Source: Stictocephala bisonia (Eukaryota; Arthropoda; Insecta; Hemiptera; Membracidae). From it: a stretch of DNA of 64,000 nt. The stretch is from positions 310,001 to 374,000 of the forward strand of contig JAQJVL010000524.1 in the NCBI GenBank assembly GCA_035578905.1. Reading direction: 5' to 3'. Both the position numbers and the translations under genes were made by a program. Every line of letters begins with the position of its first letter. The stretch's first letter is position 1. The notes under the pieces are model-generated. The model was not told the origin of the DNA, did not search any database, and was given only the letters and a program-made list of their open reading frames with translations. Of this stretch, positions 1 through 11,426 are shown piece after piece.

Positions 1-2
1 CA

Positions 3-160
3 TGAACTACTGCGCTTAGTACACATGGAGCAGGTATAGTACCTGTATATGCAGGTCCAAGAACTGCTGCGCCCAGTTCACCTGGAGCACGAACTCTACT
101 CACACCTATGAACTACTGCGCCTTGTTCACCTGGGGCAGGTACTCTCTCTACAGGCCAAT
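3..160. repeat. Short tandem array, about 50-57 bp unit
   Basis: Three diverged copies begin with GAACTACTGCGC-like words at about 4, 61 and 110, followed by a CACCTGGAGCA-like word. The array touches the window edge and may continue upstream. The reverse-strand open frame over it is not credible as a gene. Confidence 0.7.
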
Positions 161-739
161 GGCGTGCGGCGTTATCATGATGAACGGTGAGTGACAGAGA
201 GAGACAACACCATTTGCATACTAGTTTTGGCCCTCTGAGGATTGCTGTGACAACCTCGCTCAGTCCATAAATGCTCGCTGCCCTGCAAATCGTACAGTCC
301 ACAAACTACAGGAAATAGCCTGACTTTGTGTACCATGAGGACGATCTATTTGTACTTAGTTAGTTTATTGGTGACAGTTCTACTCCACAACTCGCAGTAA
401 TTGATATCAAACAATGAAGTGGACTGTTCTGCTCTCTAATAACCTGACGTCTCTAATAACACTGGTAATGGGTGACCACATAGTATGCGTAATATCTTCT
501 TATAGTTGAAGTAGAGAGAAAAAGTACTTTTTCTGTCTGCAGGATTTGTATGCTATGTTATATGTTTTTATGTTATATGTTTTATGATATAGGCGAATAT
601 GGATTTCGAACGAATTTGATGAGTGTAAATGAGCGAATGTAGTCAATACTACAAATTAAGGCCGACTATTACTTAGAAAGTGTCATTAATTAAAACTCCA
701 ATGACAAATAAACTGCTGGTGGTTATCAGCTGATCCCTT
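161..739. other. Unassigned AT-rich DNA
   Basis: No gene, RNA or clear repeat boundary is recognised here. The first 150 bases are less AT-rich than the rest. Confidence 0.5.
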
Positions 740-825
740 TCAAGCTTGTTATGACTCTGATTGGGATCGAACTGAGAACCTTGAAGCTCGAATTTAATCA
801 ACTTCGCCACTATAAAAAATGTTCA
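740..825 (-). repeat. tRNA-derived SINE relic (A and B box like)
   Basis: Read on the minus strand, TGGCGAAGTTGATTAA (794-809) resembles a tRNA/SINE A box. AGTTCGATCCC (763-773) matches the B-box consensus GTTCGANNCC. The spacing suits an RNA polymerase III internal promoter. The sequence between does not fold into a convincing cloverleaf by eye, so I read it as a decayed SINE head rather than a tRNA gene. No target duplication or tail was identified. Confidence 0.4.
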
Positions 826-965
826 AACTCAAGTACACATAATGTCTGCGCCGACATGTATGTAGGCGCTAAACAATAAACGTCAATAGTAAAAAAGAAT
901 TGGCACCTTGTCAGATATCACAATCAAATGAGCTCTCACAAAGGCTAGGGAAGTCAATGGTAGTT

Positions 966-1983
966 ACAAAGGCTCATTCCGTCTGTATACAACGCCTTTG
1001 TCTTGGGGCAGACTGCCAATACCATTTATGGCTTCTTACCAAGACCACACTAATCAACATTTACTACATCAATACCCACAGTGACAAAGGCCCATTCCGT
1101 TTGTATACAACGCCTTTGTCTCGGGGCGGACCGCATATACCATTTATGGCTTCTTACCAAGACCACACTAATCACCATTTACTACATCAACATCCGTAGT
1201 GACAAAGGCCCATTCCGTCTGTATACAACACCTTTGTATCGGGGCGGACTGCCAATACCATTTATGGCTTCTTACCAAGACCACACTAATCACCATTTTC
1301 TACATCAACATCCACAGTGACAAAGGCCCATTCCGTCTGTATACAACGCCTTTGTCTTGGGGCGGACTGCCAATACCATTTATGGCTTCTTACTAAGACC
1401 ACACTAATAACCATTTACTACATCAACATCCACAGTGACAAAGGCCCTTCCGTCTGTATACAACGCGTTTGTCTCGGGGCGGACTGCCAATACCATTTAT
1501 GGCTTCTTACCAAGACCACACTAATAACCATTTACTGCATCAACATCCACAGTGACAAAGGCCCATTCCGTCTCGGGGTGGACTGCCAATACCATTTATG
1601 GCTTCTTGCCAAGACCACACTAATAACCATTTACTACATCAACATCCACAGTGACAAAGGCCCATTTCGTCTGTATACAACGCCTTTGTCTTGGTGCGGA
1701 CTGCCAATACCATTTATGGCTTCTTACCAAGACCACACTAATAACCATTTACTACATCAACATCCACAGTGACAAAGGCCCATTCCGTCTGTATACAACG
1801 CCTTTATCTCGGGGCGGACTGCCAATACCATTTATGGCTTCTTACCAAGACCACACTAATAACCATTTACTACAACACCCACAGTGACAAAGGCCCATTC
1901 CGTCTCGGGGTGGACTGCCAATACCATTTATGGCTTCTTATCAAGACCACAATAATCAACATTTACTACATCAACATCCACAG
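966..1983. repeat. 118-bp minisatellite, about 9 copies
   Basis: Units start with GTGACAAAGGCCCATTCCGT at about 1081, 1199, 1317, 1435 and so on. Two units (near 1553 and 1886) share the same internal deletion, which removes the GTATACAACGCC segment. That suggests amplification from one shortened unit. A 118-bp period shifts frame each copy, so the overlapping short open frames are repeat artefacts. Confidence 0.95.
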
Positions 1984-3420
1984 CAGCTTATCGCTATGAT
2001 TTTCTTTCATATACATAGGCAGTTTCGAAATAAGAAAGCGATTCAAATGCTTTCTATATTTTCAATATCTTATTTGAAAAATATTTTAAAATAACGTTTA
2101 TGTTTTTTAATTTGAAGTTTTTTACCTCCCGATTGTATTACATTAATTCAAATTGAAAATTGGTTAAACATAAACAGTTTACAAATAATGATGGCAATAT
2201 TGACTTATAATATTTAGTAGATAATTCAAGATAATGTGATTTGCAGATTTTAAAAGGAATTAAAAGTAAAACTAAATTCAAACTGCCCATTACTGATTTT
2301 AATTATAATTTTCTACTAAATGTAAAACATTTTTTTTTTGTAGACAAGTACATATTTAACTGAAAAATCCGGTAATACAGCACGACAGAAAAATACAACA
2401 ATATTTAATACATCATAATCGTTATTTCATAACTGCTTACTTCTATTACCAATAAATTATTACTCAACTTATAACATTTTTGGCTTAAGAAGAAATTGAT
2501 CTCTTTCAGCCATAGAAGGGCACGAGTATTTCTGTAATTGTGTCTTTGTGTAAATTAAGTGCCATCTGTTTACAGATGTCAAAGCGAAACTGAAGACATT
2601 CGTTGCTTTGTTTTGATAAAAAGACAAGTGGGAAAAAGGCGATGAAGACACGGTGGAGATTGTGTTACTTTTTGTGGCAAGTGACATATCGATAAGCTTG
2701 AGGAACAAACACAAACGGTGTCACCACTAACTGGCTGACAACTCTCGCTGAAGCGACTATATACGTGTTCTTTGTGGTCGTTTTTCCACCAATTTCCAAC
2801 AAAGAACAAAAAAGATGTTTTGTTGGTTGGACGTCTGTAAAGTTTATTTAAATAAATAAACAACTCTTATTGTTTAATTGCAATATTGTGTTCTGTTTGA
2901 TCCAGTTTGTGTCCAACGTTGGATTGTTAATTGTTTACTTTTAATGTTTATTTGATGTGATATACGATGTTTAAGATTTCATGTACGTCAGTTTTTACCC
3001 AAAGTATAGTGTTAATATATACACTTTTAAATGAAAATGGCAAAATGTGTTAGTCCAAAAATATATACGAGTCATAAACGTAAAGTAAATTGCGCATAGA
3101 GGAGAGAGAATTTTTACTTCTCAAACGAAAGTTTCTCTCCCAGTGGGCTGCAAGGTAAAGTCACGTTCAAAACGTATCAAATAAATTATGGTAAAATATA
3201 TTAACTATGGTTAAAACCAACTTAACTAAGGTTGGTGAAACTAAATTATTATTATTCCATTAAGATTACTTAAATACAACTCAATTGATTAAAGAATACA
3301 ATAGCAGATCCAATGTAAAGACTGTGGCAGGTGGGAACATCGTTGGAATGACAGATCCATACTTCTAGCAGTGACTGTACTAAGAACATATGACAGTGCG
3401 TGGTGGGGGAGAAATTCTTT
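1984..3420. other. Unassigned AT-rich DNA
   Basis: No recognisable gene or element. Short reverse-strand open frames at 2469-2863 have no familiar motifs and lie in low-complexity DNA. Confidence 0.5.
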
Positions 3421-3431
3421 CGCGCATGCGC
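3421..3431. promoter_or_regulatory. Palindromic GCGCATGCGC motif
   Basis: CGCGCATGCGC matches the core of the NRF-1/Ewg-type palindromic site. It sits in a small GC-richer patch (about 3390-3455) within very AT-rich DNA. A 60-codon ATG-initiated reverse ORF (3270-3452) starts just beside it, without a recognisable product. Function is inference only; an element-borne promoter is equally possible. Confidence 0.25.
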
Positions 3432-3685
3432 TGTTCGCAGGCCATTTACCATGAGTCGAATACTAACTATAATTTATTCTTTTGAAATAATTAACAAAGG
3501 CGTATCTCAAGACGTGATTAGTATAACAATGCATAATTAAGTCTGCAGGTATAGGCTTCCTACTTTAGTCAATTATATTTTCTTAAATAATTACGTGCAG
3601 ACTGTACATGATGACCGTAATTTGTCATGCAATAGCTGTCAACCTCCACCAACTCACCAATTCATAATTTGATATTGCAGAATTG

Positions 3686-3713
<28 letters not shown>
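3686..3713. repeat. T28 homopolymer
   Basis: An uninterrupted run of 28 T. It could be the poly(A) tail of a minus-strand retroposon, but no body is recognised next to it. Confidence 0.9.
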
Positions 3714-3717
<4 letters not shown>

Positions 3718-5488
3718 CATCAAAGAAAAATATGGTAGAAATAAAGTTTGATGTGATGGTATTCTAGTCTACAATATTTTATATTTAATCAATTATATTC
3801 TTTAATTTACAAAAATAATGGACATTTGAACATTTTAATTATAAATAATGGGAATAATTTAAATAGTGATAACATTAATAACTAGTGACGTAATTATAGT
3901 TCAAGTGTGTTCTATTTCCAATTAGTTTGACAAGAACCTCAGAAAGAACCGTTTGTGTTTTATTGAAATTCAAACTGGAATTAATTATTACGTATATTTA
4001 TAAATAAATGTATCGTTTGTACTGCATTTCCAATCAGTTGAATACGATTAAATAGAACTTATTGAGGTTTATTGCAATTTAAACTGCAGTTTAAATAATG
4101 GTAATAGTTATACAAGATTGCATAACTATTACCCAATTAGATTTTGTGGATGACATTCCCAATTAGATTAAATTGAGTAAAAATGAACGGTTTGTGTTTT
4201 GTTGTAATCTAAACTGTAATTTGGATATCGGAACTAAAAATAATTAACTGTACCATTTCAATCATTTATTTTCAATGAGCATGACTATTTATTTCTTTTA
4301 ATATATGCAAATTGCTCTTATTATTTGTTAATTAAATAATAGCCATAATTGGTAGTGAATATATAATTACTATTCAGTAATTCATGCAGGAGCCTACATT
4401 TGTCGGATAATAAATGGAAAAGGCTGTTAATGACTCTTGTTTTAATGAATCATTATGATGATTAACGATTTGACAAATCTGTTGAACGTTTTATCGTGAA
4501 ATATGACAAACATACAACACTCTATGTTACCTAATAAGTTAAATTGTTAAATTCTTAATTTTTCTTTTTACAGAGCACATTAATAACTACAAATAAATGT
4601 CAACTAAGTCAGTGTTGTGAGTAATATGTTTCATAATATATATGAATTGCCATGATCTCAAACTCCCTGTGAACATAATATCATAAGATTTAACAGTTTG
4701 TGAAACTAGTTGAATTATACTCGTATAAATTAAAAAGTGCAGACAAGAATATTTTTCTAATCGTCAGCGTCAGCCGTGGTGGTTTAAAAATTGAATTCAG
4801 TTTGTATCAAACTTAACTCTTATTTATAGTTCTGTTTAAAATATTGAAAAAATATGTTTTTACTAAATATTGTTATACAAAATCACAATGTCACATGTCT
4901 TAAGGTAAACTTTGTAGCTAAGATAAATGTAGTCACGCTACGTGCACGTAAACTATTCAAGTCACCAAAACACCACGATACTCGCAATTTCGTGTATTGG
5001 AACATCAATAAAATTATGTTAATGATGATAGTATTTATTATATTGATTCCAGAACACAATGAAGATAATTAACGCTTTTGAAATGTACCTATAATATTTT
5101 GTAAAAACTTCAAAATGTTGTATAAAACAATAAAGCCATACGAAAATGATTTATTATTATTATTATTTATAGTATATATTTCTAAGGCCTATATATGTTA
5201 CAGTAAATAGATTAACTGAACTGCATAAACGTTTTTTCAGTTTAGTTATGTTTTCTTAGCCAAGGGAAACTCTTCCTAGATCCTGTATTACACTGCTTAT
5301 AAAGCCTTATTATAAGCAGTAATATTTTAAATAGTACGTTTCCTGCATGTGTAGGTTGAAAAATCAAATTCTGCTTAAAACAATGGCCATTAAATGTGTG
5401 ATGGTAAAATATAAATAGGTTATTTTAATTCATTTTAATCAAGCTACTCCTTGTAAATACAATGGACTATGTGTAATACCTTATATTA
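3714..5488. other. Unassigned AT-rich DNA
   Basis: Very AT-rich with no supported features. The 72-codon open frame at 4854-5072 has no recognisable motif. Confidence 0.5.
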
Positions 5489-5490
5489 TA

Positions 5491-5896
5491 CAGGGTGTCC
5501 CATAAGTAAAGTGCCAAACTCTGGGAAAAGGTTATATGGGTCAAAATAAAGAGAAAAAGAAGAATAATTTTTTTTCCAAAAACGCTTTGTTTACCAGATA
5601 TCCGCCATTTTGAATTTTTTCAAAATAATTTTTATTTTTAATTTTTTCCAACCGATCTTTATAAAACTCGGTAAGTATGTTAAAATAACAGAGACCTACT
5701 GTAGAAAAAAAAATCAACTTTGTCCAATTTAAAATTTTAAAATGGCGGCCATTTAAAATTTTTAAACCAAAATGGCAGAAAAACGGTAAAGAATACAAAA
5801 ATTCACTATGAACAATTGTTTTTAGACAATTTTATTTCTAATCTGTCAACACCAAAAACATGACAATCGGACAAAAAATAACCGAGATACATTGAA
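5491..5896. repeat. Left TIR of the 5.5-7.7 kb transposon
   Basis: 406 bp, matching the reverse complement of 7269-7673 with only scattered substitutions and small indels. The inner boundary is the GATACATTGAA word (mirror TTCAATGTATC at 7269). Confidence 0.93.
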
Positions 5897-5999
5897 ACCA
5901 TTTATTGAGTGACAACACATCATGGTATTAAAAAAGTGAGAAAACTAATTAAACACAAAATAAAATCTTAACACAAGATAGCTTTTTAAAAGTTATCAA

Positions 6000-7078
6000 T
6001 TACAACAAATGTTCCATGTGTCCTCCATTCATTTCTATGACACAATTCAACCTCTTTGTCATAGACACCCTCATTCTTTCAAATACCCCAGGCTTTTGTC
6101 TTAACACCTCGTAACCTGCTACAATTCGTTCCCTTAAATCCTCAATATTGTCAACAGGGGTATGGTACACAAAAGATTTTAAATAGACCCATACAAAAAA
6201 ATCCAGGGGATTAATGTCAGGAGACCTGGCAGGCCATGGGATGGGCCCCCCCGCCCTATCCATTTGTTTCCAAACACTTGATTTAAATGTCGCCTTGCAT
6301 CCAATGAAAAGTGTGGTGGTGCACCGTCTTGCATAAACCACATATTGTTTCTCAAATAAAGGGGTAAGTTTTCTAGCAGTTCGGGAAGATCTTGTGTTAA
6401 AAAATTTAAGTAAGACACATCATTAAGTCGGTTGGGTAAAAACAATGGCCCTATGATATTGTCCCCAACAATGCCTATCCAAACATTGAGAGAAAAGCGC
6501 ACTTGATGCCTTCTTTGTGATATTTCATGAGAGTTTTCATCGGCCCAGGAGTGATTATTATGATAATTAAAAATACCTTCTCTAGAGAACCCTGCCTCAT
6601 CGGTAAATAAAATGTTGGAGAGAAACAGAGGAAGTAATGCGATCTGTTGCAAGAACCATTGACATATGTTAATACGGGGTGGAAAGTCCCTATCAGTTAG
6701 GCATTGCACCCTTTGGATATGGTAAGGATACAACTGCTGATTATGTAGAATCCGCCACACTGAACTTTTCGTAATACCATGTTCAAGCGATATTCTTCTA
6801 ACACTAGTACTTGGGTCTTCTTCCACGGCCGTCAAAACTATTTCTTGATTATTTAATGTCTGTACAGAAACAGCCCGTCCAGTCTTCTCAGTAAATTTTA
6901 GTGTTCCTCGTTTCCTCAAATTCCTGTGCACATTTACAAACACTTTCCTACATGGAATTCGTCGGTTGGGAAACCTTTCTGCGTAAAGGCGGCATGCCTC
7001 ACGCGAATTCCCATTAGCTAAGCCATAAATAAAATGAATATCAGTTAGCTCAAGATTAGAATAACTATGGTTCGGCAT
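6000..7078 (-). pseudogene. DD41D-type Tc1/mariner-like transposase, one frameshift
   Basis: The enzyme would cut and reinsert the element at TA sites, acting in the nucleus on the flanking TIRs. The main frame begins at ATG 7078 with an N-terminal helix-turn-helix-like region (about the first 130 residues). LFTDEAGF carries the first catalytic Asp and WFMQDGAPPH the second. The frame then leaves phase in a G-run (C7 on the plus strand, 6246-6252). The second frame (6341-6000) continues with ARSPDINPLDFF, holding the third Asp, and ends NGGHMEHLL before TAA. If joined at the G-run, 41 residues separate the second and third Asp. All catalytic motifs are present, so one indel, genuine or a sequencing error, is the only break I see. 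Confidence 0.9.
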
Positions 7079-7268
7079 TTGAACAAACAGAATTTCAACC
7101 TAACATGATCACATTAATGACGTTTGAAGTAAACAAAACAATGATAACAACAATGCAACAATACAACTCAACAACCACATGTTTTTTCATCAATTTATTT
7201 TAATCAGCTGAACAGCTGATTGGGGCTATTTACAACAAATGGATTTGTTGCTACCTCTTAACACACAT

Positions 7269-7673
7269 TTCAATGTATCTCGGTTATTTTTTGTCCGATT
7301 GTCATGTTTTTGGTGTTGACAGATTAGAAATAAAATTGTCTAAAAACAATTGTTCAAAGTGAATTTTTGTATTAATTACCGTTTTTCCGCCATTTTGGTT
7401 TAAAAGTTTAAAATGGCCACCATTTTGAAATTTTAAATTGGACAAAGTTGAATTTTTTCTACAGTAGGTCTCTGTTATTTTAACATACTTACCGAGTTTT
7501 ATAAAGATCGGTTGGAAAAATTTAAAGATACAAATTATTTTGTAAAAAATTCAAAATGGCGGATATCTGGTAAACAAAGCGTTTTTAGAAAAAAAATTAT
7601 TCTTCTTTTTCTATTTATTTTGACCCATATAACCTTTTCCCAGAGTTTGGCACTTTACTTATGGGACACCCTG
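7269..7673. repeat. Right TIR of the 5.5-7.7 kb transposon
   Basis: 405 bp, mirror of 5491-5896. The 65-codon open frame at 7512-7709 lies inside it and is not a gene. Confidence 0.93.
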
Positions 7674-7675
7674 TA

Positions 7676-8373
7676 TAATGTAGGAAAAATATTACAGGCT
7701 TTATATTAAGGGATACAAACTAAACTCTGACTGACTGTTTTTGTCTACTATATTGTGCTTGTTTTAAAGTCTCTTGTCTTATTCTTATTCCCTCTCACCT
7801 ATATCCCCATATTTATATAGTGTACTACGTATGATAAGTACACAATTGACCGTATTCTACTTCTTCTTCACTTCTTCCTCCATCAACATCTCACGTTCAT
7901 GACTCTTCTTCTCAGATCCTTCGCTGATCTGTCTATTCACCTTCGTCTCTCTTAACCTTTACATTGTTATATTTCTCTCAATCTGTTTATATAAATAACC
8001 CTCTGCAAATTCATCCCTCTACCCATGTCAATTTCCAGTGCACTGTTCATTGTATGTCTTGTAAATTTCCCAAAATCGCAAGAATACTCCTCTCCTTTTT
8101 TCAAAAATAGAGAAGAAGAAAAACTGTTCTTCCTCTATATATTCTTCTTTTACGTTGCTAATCATATTCTGCCATATGTTTTCCACAACTTACCCTCTTC
8201 GTTCATTGAACGTAGCGCAATTTTAAAATGATGTAAATAACGCTACTCAAATCGTTAATACAATACCAGTGATATTGCAAATGAACCTTTTACGTGGAAA
8301 AGCCAAAACAGCAAATTACGTCAAGAATGAATGTCAAAATGTAATGCTGAAAATACAGTAAGAACTAGAACGA
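7676..8373. other. Unassigned DNA
   Basis: Pyrimidine-rich stretches around 7780-8130 but no gene or element recognised. Confidence 0.5.
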
Positions 8374-8793
8374 GAGAACCAAGACAATGAGTAGCGGTAA
8401 TATTGATGGCGTGGTCAGTGTTGATGTTTTACCGTAACAACAGAACTGTGGTGAAATATACACAATGCCATTGACTCAAATGTATAAACACATAGTCTAG
8501 AGATACAGCGTTACACAGAGAACCACGCCGTGATTAGTGGTAGCCGCAATATTGATGGCGTGGTCAGTATTGATGTGTGACCATAACAACAGAATTGCCG
8601 GTGAAATATACACAATGCCATTGACTCAAATGTATAAACACATAGTCTAGAGATACAGCGTTACACAGAGAACCACGCATTGATTAGTGGTAGCCGCAAT
8701 ATTGATGGCGTGGTCAGTATTGATGTGTGACCATAACAACAGAATTGCCGGTGAAACATACACAATGCCATTGACTCAAATGTATAAACACAT
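8374..8793. repeat. 150-bp tandem repeat, 3 copies
   Basis: The word TATTGATGGCGTGGTCAGT recurs with 149-150 bp spacing (near 8400, 8550, 8700). The second and third copies are nearly identical and the first is more diverged. Each unit contains GAGAACCACGC and TGTATAAACACAT. Confidence 0.92.
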
Positions 8794-10265
8794 TGTCGAT
8801 CTTTCCCTTTGATCCTTGTTCTAAAACGAACCCGCTATCAAGCAGGCACTGACTACGTTGGTGTTCCATTTACATTTGATTGGAACTTTTCTACTTTTCT
8901 CTTTTAACATATATTACTTTTTGACATTTATGTTTTTGTGACGAATTGTAATCAGCTTTGTTTCTGCATAGTTCATCTAGCTATATGGATGAATTTTGTT
9001 TTATATTTCATATTAAATCAATGACGAGTCTTTTTTGGAATCTTCCCGCATTTGGTAAATATTTTCTACCTTGCATATTACCATAGTAGAATTTAAAAAA
9101 CAAGCCGTTTCGTAGTGTTGGCCGATAAGAAAGTGACTACGTTATCTCTCTAATTACCAATCAGCGCAGTCTGCCACGTACTCGTAATTACTGTTAGAAC
9201 AAAGAACGGACCGTCGTTTGACACGTAGGTCAGCTAAGGTTGGGATTTATTTGATATTGGGGGAGTGTTAGCTACCAAAATGGTCTCTATCAACTTGATT
9301 TTAGTAGGTTAGTCGTATTCATAAAGAGCTAACCTACTAAATAAAAACGTCTTCTGCATTCAACATTTAAAAATAATTTCACTTCCTTGATGGGAATAAA
9401 CACGTTGTTTACATAGTTTCGGATTCTACTAAATACCGCCGTCTTCGGGGGGGAGGGGGGATGAATCTTAACCATGGCAAACAAACAACAAAACACAGTA
9501 AAAACACAAAAACAGTATTGGTTGGACTATTTGGTCCCTACTTGAATCAAAATAGTCCCAACAAAATAGAATCACTCCAATAAGTACCCTAAATGTAACA
9601 GGTGAAACTTAAATAACACTCTCAACAGTCTACTTAATATAAGAACGACTATAGTTACAATAAGAGAATCGGACCTAGTTGTAACTGTGAAACTGTCAGT
9701 CAAAATTATTTACTTAAATGTACAAATAAATATAATCTTAGTCCTGAAATTTACTATATTAGTTTTACAATGTATATTACCGATTTCCCTAATCTCCTTT
9801 ACAAGTTTCTGTTTAACCTTCATTTCATTCGTCTTGCTATTACGACCTAACCACTAAATTACCGTGGTGGAACGACACATATTTAGGTGTGGCCAGAGAC
9901 TGTGTGCTAGTTTGTGACAAACAATTTATCCATTTATTTTTGCCCCGCTGTCCAAATTTTGCTTGCACCAAAAACGATAAATTTCACAAAACACCTTCTA
10001 TGACCTAACGCAATGTCATGTAACCTGACATTAGTGTTGTTTAAACATACATTAGTGTTGTTTGGGATTGTGACATTCAACTCTTGTAGCGCCTCTTTTT
10101 GTATTTAATATATCATAACTATATAATACTTGTCTTGAAGGTATTATTTGAAAACATGAATATTTCTCAAATAACATAAATTAATATCACCGGCTACAAT
10201 ATAATAAGCTTTTCACTTTAGGAAAACAATTTCAGTTAATATATAATGTTAAACTAATTAGCAAT
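8794..10265. other. Unassigned DNA with one hairpin
   Basis: No gene recognised. A 13-bp perfect inverted repeat (TTTAGTAGGTTAG at 9300-9312 against CTAACCTACTAAA at 9329-9341) makes a hairpin with a 16-base loop. A G-rich tract lies near 9448-9462. Confidence 0.5.
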
Positions 10266-10541
10266 TTTACATCCAGGCCCTAACACACAACTGTAATTAA
10301 TGATGTAGGATTATAATGCACGTTTACAATCAACTTTACATCCAGGCCCTAACACACAACTGTAATTAATGATGTAGGATTATAATGCACGTTTACAATC
10401 AACTTTACATCCAGGCCCTAACACACAACTGTAATTAATGATGTAGGATTATAATGCACGTTTACAATCAACTTTACATCCAGGCCCTAACACACAACTG
10501 TAATTAATGATGTAGGATTATAATGCACGTTTACAATCAAC
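10266..10541. repeat. 69-bp tandem repeat, 4 near-identical copies
   Basis: TTTACATCCAGGCCCTAAC recurs at 10266, 10335, 10404 and 10473. Copies look almost identical, implying recent expansion or homogenisation. Confidence 0.96.
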
Positions 10542-10675
10542 TTTCTCTATTAATTAAATACCCATTTGTTAGTCAGTGGTTCACATATTATTTTTTTTAA
10601 AATATTTTTTGTTAATTCACTACCAGTTCTTTTTTTCTGTTTCCGTTAATTCACTACCGCTTTATAAATAAATAA

Positions 10676-10679
<4 letters not shown>

Positions 10680-10725
<46 letters not shown>
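10680..10725. repeat. (TA)n microsatellite
   Basis: About 46 bp of pure TA, preceded by a short AAAT run. Confidence 0.97.
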
Positions 10726-10727
<2 letters not shown>

Positions 10728-11285
10728 CTCTGAAAATTGTTCTCCGCTAATTTTTCCTTCCACTGTAGTATTGTTTATCCACTAGGAATGCGATATCGCT
10801 GACCTTATCAATCTTATACCTTTCCAAGAACTTACACAAGTAGAGCACATTCGACGGCAAGTCAAACATTACATTTACCAGTTTGTGATCAACTTTAGTA
10901 ATCACCTAACATAACCTAACCATAATTGTGATAAAAAAGGTAGTGGTAGTGAAGCAACGGAAAAGTTCCATCTTTTAATAACGTTGACCAGTCAGCAAAA
11001 TTTTGTTACTTTTATAAGTTACGCCAAATTTTAAATAATCATCCAAATATTTTTTTAAACCTATAATTTTAGTAAATAATATATTTAAATCACATCATAC
11101 ACGTGTATCTTACTATCTTTTTTTATCGTTTGAAATAATTCATTATCTAAATCTATATTCTGTAACTACTTGCAATACAAAATAGATTTCATTTATTTGT
11201 GTTCTCGAAGAATGTACAGATCTGCTGAGTTTGATTGAAAGCGTTCAGTGAAATATGATATTTATTGTGGCTTTAAGAGAGTGAA

Positions 11286-11426
11286 ATGGAAGCTGACGAA
11301 GACAATACATCAGTAGTATCGAACAGTATCGTTTCCCCCTTAGAGAGAGTTTTCCCACATATTAGTAACGATCATTTCTATCAACCATATTTGGAATTAT
11401 TTGTATTGTTGTGTTTGATGTATTGA
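11286..11426 (+). CDS. Small ORF, unidentified, possible exon
   Basis: A 46-codon ATG-to-stop frame starts MEADEDNTSVVSN with G at -3 and +4, a fair start context. An initiator-like TTCAGTG lies about 40 bases upstream (near 11241). The first two thirds look compositionally protein-like (acidic N-terminus, mixed codons), while the last dozen residues are hydrophobic and could be read-through into intron. I recognise no family and no strong splice donor. Chance is quite possible. Confidence 0.2.
   Translation: MEADEDNTSVVSNSIVSPLERVFPHISNDHFYQPYLELFVLLCLMY

Larger units (their letters stand above)
5491..7673 (-). mobile_element. Long-TIR DNA transposon, IS630-Tc1-mariner superfamily
   Basis: A 2,183-bp element begins CAGGGTGTCCC and ends with the reverse complement GGGACACCCTG. 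It is flanked by TA target duplications at 5489-5490 and 7674-7675. TIRs of about 405 bp enclose one minus-strand transposase. The TA duplications and the transposase motifs both fit the IS630-Tc1-mariner superfamily. High similarity between the two TIRs suggests a fairly recent insertion. Confidence 0.95.

Noticed and set aside
750..815. Functional tRNA gene on the minus strand
   Set aside because: A and B box words are present, but acceptor and anticodon stems do not pair by eye.
966..1983. CRISPR-like array
   Set aside because: Units are contiguous whole-length repeats without variable spacers, in an animal genome.
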